Assembly: GCA_039707655.1 (NCBI GenBank)
Contig: CM077670.1
Span: 148,160,001 to 148,224,000, forward strand
Direction: 5' to 3'
DNA length: 64,000 nucleotides
Origin: Elymus sibiricus
Taxonomy: Eukaryota > Streptophyta > Magnoliopsida > Poales > Poaceae
A model generated the notes under the pieces. The model was not told the DNA's origin and did not search any database. It saw only the letters and a list, made by a program, of their open reading frames with translations. Below, in pieces: positions 54,172 through 64,000 of this stretch. A program made the translations under genes and the position numbers. Numbering within the stretch: the stretch's first letter is position 1; each line of letters opens with the position of its first letter.

Positions 54172-55820
54172 TGATACGTCGCCAACATATCTATAATTTT
54201 TTAATTGTTTCATGCTATTATATTACCAATCTTATATGCTTTATACATCATTTTATATCATTTTTGGGAACTAACCTATTAACCCAATGCCAAGTGCCAG
54301 TTGCTATTTTCTGCTTGTTTTTGGTTTTATAGAAAATCCCTACCAAATGAAGTCCAAACGCTACAAAACTTTTTGACGATTTTTTCTGGACCAGGAGGGA
54401 CCCTAGAAGCTGCATAGGAGGACTAGAAGCCAGACGAGGAGACAACAAGACAACAGGGCGCACCCAGAGGGGTAGGCATGCCCTGATGTCTTGTGGGCCC
54501 CTCGTGGCTCCATCTGACCTAATTGCAGCGCTATAAATTCCCAACTACAAAACCCCCAGAGCGAGACCCGAAACAATTATTCCACTGCCGCAAGCCTCTG
54601 TTCTTTCATGATCCCATCTGGATGCCTCCGCCGGTACTCTGTCGGAGGGGGAATCGATCACGAAGGGCTTCTACATCAACCTTGTTGCTCCTCCAATGAT
54701 GTGTGAGTAGTTCCCATAGGACCTACGGGTCCATAGTGATTAGCTAGATGTCTTTCACTCTATCAAAGTACGACAATCTATGGGACCAGCAAGGCCCCTT
54801 TGCGGTTCGACTAAGGGGACGCATCACACAAATAGCAAATCCAACAGATCAGCACACAAGATTTACCTAGGTTCGGGCCGCTTGTGAAGCGTAAAACCCT
54901 ACTCCTGCTTTCGGTGGAATTATATGTGGAAAAACCCAAGTTACAAGAGAGCGCGACCTTGCCGGCAAGGATCTCGGGAGGTGCAGCTATGTGGTGCAAA
55001 CGGGTAGAGTGTCGACCTTTGTAAAGGTATCCATGGGCCACCTTTTATAGATGAAAGGGGTCACTACAATGACAAAATGGTAATTACATGATGAAATGAT
55101 AGCAACAGTGCTATCATACCTAGCATAGATGAGTTAGGACAAAGGCATTAAATGCTCCATTAGGTGTTGAGCCGAGGTGGAATGCCGGCAAGGGAGCCCA
55201 GCTCCACCTGTACCGCTCGCCCAGCTACCTTCTATTCCTTCGCCACGCCCTTCGGATGGGTGTCAATAAAGTTATTCTTTAGCGGCGGGCCGCCACGTGT
55301 CCCGACAAGCTCTACCAACCCGCCTGCCCGCTCGACACCTGTTGGCAGGTTCCTGGCAACTGCCATGATGGAGCGATGGGATGGAGCTCGTCAGTCTTGA
55401 GGTTGATGGCCCGAGGCTTGCCGGCTCGCAGCTTGCCGGCTACTTGAGTCTTTATCTTCAGTACTTCTCGATGACCTACCTTGAGGTCTTCTTCATGGTT
55501 TTGATTAACAAGTCTTGATTGTTTTAGAGATGCTATACTCCGACAAGCCCTTACTGTCGGGAAGGCTGCAACTTGTCTGTGCATCGCAGGGTATGAACAC
55601 CCATGTTCAATACACCGACACACTCTCTCTAATCATCAATACAACATTCTCTTCGGAGTTCTATTCGATGTAATCTTCTTTTTCGGTGTGTTTGTTGGGA
55701 TCCGATGAATTGTGGGTTTATGATCAGATTGTTATATTCTGAACTTTATTATTTGTGATTGTTATAGCTATGTAATGCTTTCTGATCTATGAGGTTTCTC
55801 TGGCCAAGTTGAGGATTAGA
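54172..55820 (+). repeat. Partial Sabrina-like LTR, split and truncated
   Basis: It starts TGATACGTCGCCAACATATC and follows the LTRs at 19479 and 30490 with more divergence, through the GGAATCGATCACGAAGGGCTT region. A solo LTR interrupts it at 54761-55620. It resumes with the GATGTAATCTTCTTTTTCGG region and is cut at 55820 by the next element. The remaining LTR would lie beyond the right window edge if the insertion was simple. Confidence 0.85.
54761..55620 (-). mobile_element. Solo LTR (860 bp) inside the Sabrina-like LTR
   Basis: It is flanked by cactc at 54756-54760 and 55621-55625. On the minus strand it starts TGTCGGTGTATTGAACATGG at 55620 and ends GTACTTTGATA at 54761, the final CA having mutated to TA. 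The phrase CTAGGTTCGGGCCGC with GTAAAACCCTACTCCTGC (54868-54905) is a typical antisense U5 signature of grass Gypsy LTRs. No internal region is present. Confidence 0.8.
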
Positions 55821-58800
55821 TGTCACAGCCCTAGAATTTGTTTGTAAATAGTTGCATCAGCATCCATGCATCATGTTAAAATTCAAATGAATTTGCAATG
55901 GGGATGTCCAAACGCTAGCACCAAAGTAATTCAAATAGGTTCAACTTAAAATATTTTCAATGAACCCAAAATGCCCTTCAAAAATGTTCATGATTTAGGG
56001 TAAAACGTGAAAACCTCAACCAGAGATGATGCACATTTTCCATGGCATTTATGGACTTTGAATTAAATCATAATTGTATTTGAGTTGGAGTTTAAAATTT
56101 ACCATTAAATATTGGTTGCTCCAAATATTCTAAAATTTGTTGTGTGGTTTGAAAATAATTCAAATATGCCCCACAAAAATTTACAGAATTAACTACAATG
56201 TTTTGGTTTGCAAACCAAACTCAAAACAATTGTAGAAAAATAGAAAACAAAATAAAAGAAAAGAGAGAAAGATAGCAAACCTGCCTTACCTGGGAGCCCA
56301 GCTAGCCCAGCCCACCTGGCCAGCCGCACCTTCTTCAACCTCGTGCCAGTAGGCATGAGGGCGTGGCGTACGCACAGGAGGCAAAGCCACCTCCTGCTTG
56401 CCTCCTCGTCCTCATCCGCGTGCTTGGACACGCCCTGTGTCGGGACACCGATCCTAAGTCACACCGATCTAGCATGTAACACATCATATCACTTTGCGGC
56501 CTCACGCACGGTAACCCACGGCTGCCACCTTTACCTTGGAAGGGACCGTTTGCGTCTTTTGGCTCATGTATATGATTATGTCGCTAGCATCTATATGACA
56601 AAGAACCAGGGTCGACATGACTAGTCATAAACCAAGGTGGCACAAACTTACAGGGACAGACATAGGTAACCCAGCAATGCACGTGTCGGTCATCAGTGTG
56701 TGTACTGGGCTGTAGCAAGCTATTAGGACTCGAGTAACACCACGTGACATTTCCCCATAGGGACAGACACAGGAGCAAAGAAGGATACATGTCGGTCAAT
56801 CCATGTGTTCCGGAGCAGTAGCGAACTACCAAGGCTCGGTGGAAGCACTAGGAGGCATTTCCCCGTAAGGAAGGCTTCCAAAGGCAAACAACTAGGTGTC
56901 GAATCCCACACATACCAATGCATTTCAAACATACACACAATATGCACAATATGTGTAGATACAACATGGCATCACAACATAACTCTACGACTCAAAGTAT
57001 TCATTTAAGAGGCTCTGAAGAGCCATACATAGCATGATATTACAAACATGGGTCTCATGACCCAACATACAAAGTCATACAAGCAACAAGCGGAAGCATA
57101 AACCTGTCTGAGTACAGACAGCTAAAAAGAAAGAAGACTAGAAAGCCTGTCTATCTACAAGACCCTCCAAAGGAACCAGACCTCTGTCTGGGATTCCCAA
57201 GCTAATCGGTCAACATCGGACTCGTCGCAGAAAACACTAGCGAGACTAAAGTCTCCCCTGCAAAACAATAAATTAAGCAACCGTGAGTACAAAGGTACTC
57301 AGCAAGACTTACATCAGAACTAACTACATATGCATCAGTATCAACAATGGGGTTGTGGTGTTTAACTGCAGCAAGCCAGCTTTGACTCAGTGGCTATCCT
57401 GAACTACGACTACCTGTAACTTCTTTGGGGTGAGAGAGCACACACGAGTCCACATAGTCACCACAACAATACACCACTATGGATCCGCTCCCGTCTCCCT
57501 ACGAGAAGGCCATCCATTGCACTCACACTTATCTTGCGCATTTTAGAGTATCCATTTCAAGTTGTCTATGAACCATGTAAGCTTCCAAGTAGTCCATATC
57601 CACGGACGTGGCTATTCGAATAGATCATTAACCCTGAGGGGTGTACTTCTTCACACACGCTCTAACCACTTATCACCATATACATGTCATGTATCTCGGC
57701 AACCTTCAAGCAGAAGCCTGGTGAGGGTGTCGGCCACGACCTCACTAACCACACAAGACTCTAGTCCAGGTTTATCGCCTATTTGAGGTTGTATCCGCAA
57801 AGGAAGTCCGGCCGAAGTTTCTATCACGGCCCCAAACGATGACTGCAGGGTTCCCAAGAGCACCATTCGGGTGTCACTTGGTACACCGTGCCTCATTGTC
57901 TCTACCGCATCATAGCCCACCCCTAAGGTCAGCACTATGCACGGCCGCCAACACATATCCTACAAACACCAAAAACTAGTTGTGACTCCTGGACAGAGAT
58001 CAAGGCGATTAATAAGTTGAGAGAGTCAATTAAGGATCCCAATGTGTGGTAGTAACTGTCTTGGATCACAAACACAAAACTCAGTTCCTAAGGATGGTCT
58101 CAATGAGACAACCCACCATGTACTCCTACATGGCCTCTCATCGCTACCTTTACCAAATCATCTTCACACACTTAGCTCTCACACAATAGGACATGAACAC
58201 AACCATTCCAATTCATCGCCCAGATGGATCAGACCCGACACGACTCTAAGCATAGCAAGCATAACAAGCAAGCATGGATGAGTAGTCACAACATGGCTCA
58301 AGCAATTCCTACTCATGCTAGAGGGTTTTAACTATTTACCGTGGCAAAGACAGGTCATGCAGAGGAATGGGTTCAGCTACCGCAACATGTAACAGTTGAA
58401 TCGTTATTGTCCTAATGCAGTAAAAGAGAGCAAGAGCGAGAGAGTGGGATTGTATCGGAGTGATCAAGGGGGTTTGCTTGCCTGGCACTTCTGAAGATAG
58501 TATAGCTATTAGCACTTCATCGGTGTCAACGATCACAACGTCGGAACCGTCTTCTACCGAGAAGGAACAAACACCGGCAAACAACAAAGGGAACAACATT
58601 CAATGCAATGCACAACCAAATGAATGACATGACATGTTAAGGTGCTGAATTGACCTAATGCAACAGTAAGTCATTTTAATTGAAGAGGAATTCAAACAAG
58701 GTCAAATTCCAACTCCAAATGCTATTTCATAAATTGCCCTAATCATGAATTGTCCTAGTTGGTGATGTTAACTTGTTCAAACATGCATGATCATGGCATA

Positions 58801-61800
58801 AACAGATTCTTCATATTTTTCTGATAATTTTTCATATATAAATTATTTCATTCCAAGCTACGATTGAATTTCTACGAATTTCTGAAGTTTAGGACATTTT
58901 CTGAAATTCATAAATCCTTTTAGATTTACTTTAAATTCCAGAAAAGTTTTATGACGTCAGAATGACATTAGCTCTACGTCAGCAAGTCATAGGCCCGGTT
59001 CAGGTCAAACCTGACCAGTGGGTCCCACTGGTCAGTGTCACAGTGCTGGCTTGGGTCACACACAGGTGGGCCTGGTCAAAGGCCACGTCAGCAAAGTCAA
59101 TGCTGACGCGTGGGTCCACCGGAATTAAATTAAGTCTAACTAATTTCTTTAGCCGGTTAATTAAATTGGTGGGGCCCGGCTGTCAGTTTCTGTGGTTTTA
59201 ATTAAGTGGGCAATTAGTAGCTAGTCTAATTACGCCACGTCGGCTAACCGGCGATTAGCCGCTGGTGCTAAGCAGAACGAGGCGGCGCTCCTTGTCCGGC
59301 CATCTCCGGCGACGAGAGCACTCGTGGGTGGGTGCGTTGGCTAGCTTGAGCTCGCACGCATTTGGTGGTGGTGGTTTCATGGCCCGGGGTGGACGGATTC
59401 ATCGCCAGCGTCGACAAAGGCGGCGACCGAAGTTCGGCTGTGCTCGGGCGTGGTGCTATGGCTAGTGGATGGGAACAGAGGGGGCGAGCGAGGGAGGATG
59501 TGTAGGAGCTCACGGGGATGCGGCAGAGAAGGTCAGCGGGCTCGGGGGCACTCGGAGGAAGCGCACAGTCGTTGGTGATCTGGGCGGCCGAAGCTTGAAG
59601 ACGGTGGTGGTGGCGGTGTTCGGGGGTGTCCGGCGTTGCGTGGCTCGGTGAGAAGGCGTAGACGACAGAGGCGGAGCTCTTAGACACGCCGAGAGGTCGT
59701 GAGGGAGGAGGTGGCCACGCGTGCGATGACGGCGAGCTTGCGATGGCGTCAGCCTTGGCGGGGAGAGGGCGAGGGAGAGAGCAGGGGGGCGAGTGAGGAG
59801 GTCCGCTCGATCGGGATGGCTGCAAGGAGGTCGTCCACGCGTCCAGACGCCCGTCGGCAAGCAGGAGGTGGCCCGGGCATGTGTGCGTGCGCGGCGGCCA
59901 CGCGCTCTGCCTACTGGCGCAAGGAGGAAGACGACAGGGGGGAGGAGGATGGGCTGGGCCGGCTCTGGTGGGCTGCCAGGTAATTCCTTCTCTCTCTCTG
60001 TCTTTTTTATTTCTTTTCTGTTTTCTATTTTTATTCCTCTGTTTTGATTTAGTAAAAATACTAAATCATTTTGTAAAATCCTGAAATAATTTGTGGACAT
60101 TTTCTGAGTTATTCTAGTGGCCCACATTTAGTTTCAGAATTATTTGAGCATTTATAATAATTATAGCAATTAAATGCCCAAATTCATATACACTATGATT
60201 TAATTCAAAAATCCAGAGATGACCTAGAAAATGTGCACCATTTTTGGCAGAGGTTTTCACCCATTTAAAACATGATGAACTTTTCTAAAGGGCATTTTGG
60301 GTTCATTGAAATTATTTTCAGTTGATCCTAGTTTTTCAGAGGGTGCTAGGGTTTGATCATTCCCCATTTCAGGTTAAATTGAAAATTTAGACATGATGCA
60401 ACATGCAAGACTAGCCCAAGTGCATTACCAAACTAGGGTTGTGACACCCTGGAGCCCCCTCTTTCACTCCACACTCTCTCTGGCCTCGCCCTTCCTCTGT
60501 TCGTGTCCCCGCAGCCACCCGAGAGCCCTGCCTCGCCGCCGTCGCTCGCTAGCGTGGCCAACGACGCCGAGAAGCCGCGCGAGCATGTCCATAAGCCCCG
60601 TCTCAACGGAGAGCATCACCAAGCCGACACCTGCGTCCTCGGATGCTCTACAACCCCGCCATCATGTCATCTTCAACCTCGGGATCTGACGGCCACCTCC
60701 AGTCGATTTGCTGCCCTCAACGCCTCCCCGACCTCGGTGACCCCCTCCTCATGTTCGCTATGAGCTCCACCTCATTTCACCTCCTTCCCCTTGCTCACAC
60801 ATGTCCTCTACCCGCTGCCCCGCAAGCTACCGCACCGCCTTCCGCCATGGCCACTAGGAACCTAGCCGCCGTGCTTGCCCGCTTGAACCAGTGCGTCCCA
60901 CATGCTCCTGGAGCATCTAGGAGGCCAACACAGCCCCTAGATAGCTCCCTCGTGCACCGTAGCCACCCCAGCCATTGAACCCAAGCTTCGGCCGCCGCCA
61001 AACTTGTTGCCGCCGATGAACCTGACCACCCCTCTACCTCCCGCTTAGGCCATCAAATGCACGCGACTCCCAGCAACCCATAGCAACCATCCATGCATCG
61101 ATTCATCGCCGGACGCTGAAACCTGAGGCCCACTGCCGCAGACTTTGGTCACTGGCGGCTAAACGCCGGTGCTGATGACATGGCGTAGTTAATTAGGGCT
61201 AATCACCGCTTAGCTTAACTCTGGGACACTGGCAGTGGGTGCCACCAGATTAGTTTAGCTGGCTAACAAAAATAATTAGAATAGCTAATAACCCCGATGG
61301 ACCCCACACGTCAGGTTGACTTGCTGACATCACCATTGACCGGACCCCACCTGTCAGGTTTGACCTGGCCAGTCAGCAGTTGACTGACCCCACTCATCAG
61401 TAACTATTGCTGACTGTGCTGACGTAATAAAAGTTTCTGGTTTTCTTAATTCCAAAATGAATATTGGAAATTCCAGAAAATATCGCAACTTAAAAAATTC
61501 ATAGAAATTAAACCTAAACTCAGATGAAAATAATTTATATATGAAAAATGATTAGAAAAATCCAATCTATCCATATGTATCATTTTCATGCATGTTTGAA
61601 CAACTTATGCCTATTGATCAGGTCAAATTCAAATAAGGGCATTTTAAATACTTAAGGTGGAGTTTGAACTTGAACCTTTGGTTCAAACCAACTTCATTTA
61701 AATTGTTGCTAGTCACATTAGACCAAACAACAACATATTGCCATGTCATGATCATGCATCATATTTCTGCATTGCATTGATTGTGTTCCTTCTTTGTTTG

Positions 61801-63921
61801 TCGGTGTTTGTTCCTTCTCGGTAGCCGACGTTTCCGACGTTGTGATCGTTGTCACTGATGAAGAGCTTTACCATCTTCAGAAGTGCCAGGGAAGCAAACC
61901 CCCTTGAGCATTCCAATACAATCCCACTCTCTCGCTCTTGCTCTCTTTTACTGCATTAGGACAACAACGATTCATCTGTTATATGTTGCGGTAGTTGAAC
62001 CCATTCCTCTGCATGACCTGTCTTTGCCACAGTAAATAGTTGTAACCTCTTAGCATGAGTAGGAACTGTTTGAGCCATGTTGTGACTACTCATCCATGCT
62101 TGCTTGTTATGCTAGCTATGCTTAGAGTCGTGTCGGGTCTGATCCATCTAGCCGATGAATTGGAATGGTTGTGTTCATGTCCTACTGTGTAAGAGCTAAG
62201 TGTGTGAACACGATTTGGTAAAGAGCGATGAGAGGCCATGTAGGAGTACATCGTGGGTTGTCTCATTGAGACCAACCTTAAGAACTGAGTTCTGTGTATG
62301 TTATCCAAGACTAGCTACTACCACACATTGGGTTCCGGTAATGCGGCCCCTCTCGCTTATTAATCCCCTTGATCTCTGTCCAGGAGTTGCAACTAGTTTC
62401 TGGTGTTTATAGGTTGTGCTATTTGTCTACCAAGTGGCACCCGGTACAGTTGGGCTTGGGACAGACCAGGCACAGTGGCTCAGTGTACCAAGTGGCACCC
62501 GGATGGTGGACTTGGGAACCCTGCACACATCATTTGGGGCCGTGATGGAATCTTCGGCCGGACTTCCCTTGCGGGTTCAGCCTCAGATAGGCGATAAACC
62601 TGGACTAGAGTCTTGCATGGTTAGTCAGGTTGTGGCCGACACCCTCGCCAGGCTTCTTCTTGAAGGTTGCCGAGATACATGACATGTACATGTTGGAAAG
62701 TGGTGACAACGTGTGTGAAGTAGTACACCCCTGCAGGGTAATATGATCTATTCGAATAGCCGCGTCCGTGGATATGGACTACTTGGAGACTTATATCGTT
62801 CATAGATAACTTAAAGTGGATACCCTAAAATGCGCAAGATAAGTGTGAGTGCTATGGATGGCCTTCTCGTAGGGAGACGGGAGAGGATCCACTGTGGTGT
62901 ATTGATATGGTGAATATGTGGACTCGTGTGAGCTTTCTCACCTCAAAGAAGTTACTAGTAGTCGTAGTACAGGATAGACCCTAAGTCAAAACTGGCTTGC
63001 TGCAGTTAAACCCCACAACCCCTTTGTTGATACTGATGTATAAGTAGTTAGTTCTGATGTAAGTCTTGCTGAGTACATTTGTACTCACGTTTTCATAATT
63101 TATGTTTTTTGCAGAGGAGACTTCAGTCTCACTAGTAGTTCCATGTGGGTTTCGACGATTAGCTTGGGAATCCCAGACAGAGGTCTGGTTCCTATGGAGG
63201 TTCTTGTAGATAGTCAGGCTTCTCAACCCTTTTCTTTTGTAGATGTCTGTACCCAGACATGTTTATGCTTCCGTTGCTTGTATGACTTTGGATGTTGGGT
63301 CATGAGACCCATGTTTGTAATATCATGCTATGTATGGATCTTCTGAGCCTTATCTATACTTTGAGTCGTAGAGTTATGTTGTGATGCCATGTTGTATCTA
63401 CACATATCGTGCATATTGTGTGTATGTTTTGAAATGCATTGGTATGTGTGGGATTCGACACCTAGTTATCTGCCTTTGGTAGCCTTTCCTACAGGGAAAT
63501 GCCTCCTAGTGCTTCCATTGAGCCTTGGTAGTTTGCTACTGCTCTGGAACACATGGATTGACTAGCATGTATCCTTCTTTGCTCCTGTGTCTGTCCCTAC
63601 GGGGAAATGTCACGCGTTGTTCCTTTAAGTCCTTGTAGCTTGCTATGACTTGGGTTCATACGTTGATGGCCGACACGTGCATTGCTGGGTTACCTATGCA
63701 TGTCCCTGTACGTTTGTGCCACCTTGGTTTATGACTAGTCATGTCGACCCAGGTTCTTTGTCATATGGATGCTAGCATCACAATAATATACGTGAGCCAA
63801 AAGACACAAAGGGTCCTGGCCAAGGTAAAGGTGGCAGACGTGGGTTACCGTGCGTGAGGCCGCAAAGTGATATGATGTGTCTTATGCTAGATCGGTGTGA
63901 CTTAGGATCGGGGTCCCAACA
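55821..63921 (+). repeat. Long 5' LTR (about 4.1 kb) of a Tekay/Del-like Gypsy element, split by an insertion
   Basis: It starts TGTCACAGCCCTAGAATTTG at 55821 and ends GGATCGGGGTCCCAACA at 63921, followed by an initiator-Met primer site. Removing the inserted solo LTR 56438-60446 and one TSD copy leaves about 4.08 kb, close to the 4009 bp of the insert. It interrupts the Sabrina-like LTR (left flank ttaga, whose partner is beyond the window). The very long LTR with a Met primer site suggests a chromovirus of the Tekay/Del type, an inference. Reading frames within it are not genes. Confidence 0.85.
56438..60446 (-). mobile_element. Inverted solo LTR (4009 bp) of the same family, nested in the long LTR
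   Basis: The left end is TGTCGGGACACCGATCC and the right end CTAGGGTTGTGACA, with a perfect TSD ccctg at 56433-56437 and 60447-60451. On the minus strand it starts TGTCACAACCCTAG and ends GGTGTCCCGACA, matching the host LTR ends (TGTCACAGCCCTAG and GGGTCCCAACA). It has no primer site or internal sequence. It is therefore a solo LTR that entered a relative in opposite orientation. Confidence 0.9.
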
Positions 63922-63925
63922 GCTT

Positions 63926-63937
63926 TGGTATCAGAGC
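63926..63937 (+). promoter_or_regulatory. Primer-binding site, initiator tRNA-Met
   Basis: TGGTATCAGAGC, the standard plant initiator-Met primer site, lies 4 bp after the LTR end at 63921. Confidence 0.93.
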
Positions 63938-64000
63938 CTGACTGCCTGTAGGATTACCAAGCCAAACTGGTCGAAGTCGAGTCTAGAAATGCTTTACTTA
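63938..64000 (+). mobile_element. Start of the internal region of the long-LTR element
   Basis: This is the sequence after the primer site, before the expected gag start. The element continues past the window edge, so its coding capacity cannot be judged. Confidence 0.7.

Noticed and set aside
59268..60127. Long minus-strand frames (185 and 205 codons) rich in Pro, Ser and Arg
   Set aside because: They lie in the GC-rich part of the inverted solo LTR, overlap each other, and the equivalent part of the host LTR does not keep the frame.
57562..62682. Paired frames on both strands (58042-58281 and 62090-62308; 57687-57956 and 62416-62682) that look like a conserved protein
   Set aside because: The similarity is explained by the two opposed copies of the same LTR; there is no independent evidence of coding.

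Overview
The window looks like intergenic DNA from a large grass genome, most likely the Triticeae (wheat, Aegilops or barley group). It is packed with nested LTR retrotransposons whose termini, tRNA-Asp and initiator-Met primer sites and 5-bp target-site duplications (TSDs) can be read directly. Family names (Sabrina/WHAM-type, Tat/Retand-like, Tekay/Del-like) come from recall of sequence character and are tentative; structures and coordinates come from the sequence. I see no intact host protein gene. The clearest host-gene relic is a broken F-box gene at 44530-46241.

Layout. 1-3187: end of a 5' LTR plus decayed gag and protease of a Gypsy element. 3188-6330 and 13934-14230: pieces of a minus-strand gene of unknown function, with a Tourist-like MITE (4715-5168), split by a complete non-autonomous LTR element on the minus strand (6331-13933). 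14230-16400: AT-rich DNA, then a long C/T-rich tract. 16395-17037: promoter-like block and first exon of a putative noncoding unit (unit A). 17148-29070: a solo LTR of about 5.2 kb (TSD CTTCC) that carries a spliced antisense gene in its U3 region and is split by a complete Sabrina-like element (19479-26229, TSD GCGAC). 29071-30489: rest of unit A. 30490-37489: a second Sabrina-like element (TSD TACGT). 37490-44500: partial and full further copies of the noncoding unit (B at 38330-38650, C at 41095-43870), a MITE-like inverted-repeat element (39209-39630) and a decayed GC-rich reading frame (40158-40574). 44530-46241: F-box pseudogene. 46365-49250: LINE tail and three copies of an uncharacterised repeat. 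49436-54171: truncated minus-strand Gypsy element with gag, protease and the same antisense gene. 54172-63921: a Sabrina-like LTR hit by a small solo LTR and by a 4-kb-LTR element, which was itself hit by an inverted solo LTR of its own family.

Biology. The retroelements are mostly non-autonomous or broken; no reverse transcriptase or integrase domain was found. The three most interesting structures are: (1) a duplicated, apparently spliced noncoding unit with a recurring 20-nt motif that also occurs once inverted, making a short hairpin; (2) an LTR with divergent promoters, the antisense one driving a spliced gene; (3) a foldback of about 8 kb made by two opposed copies of one LTR family, able to give long double-stranded RNA if transcribed.
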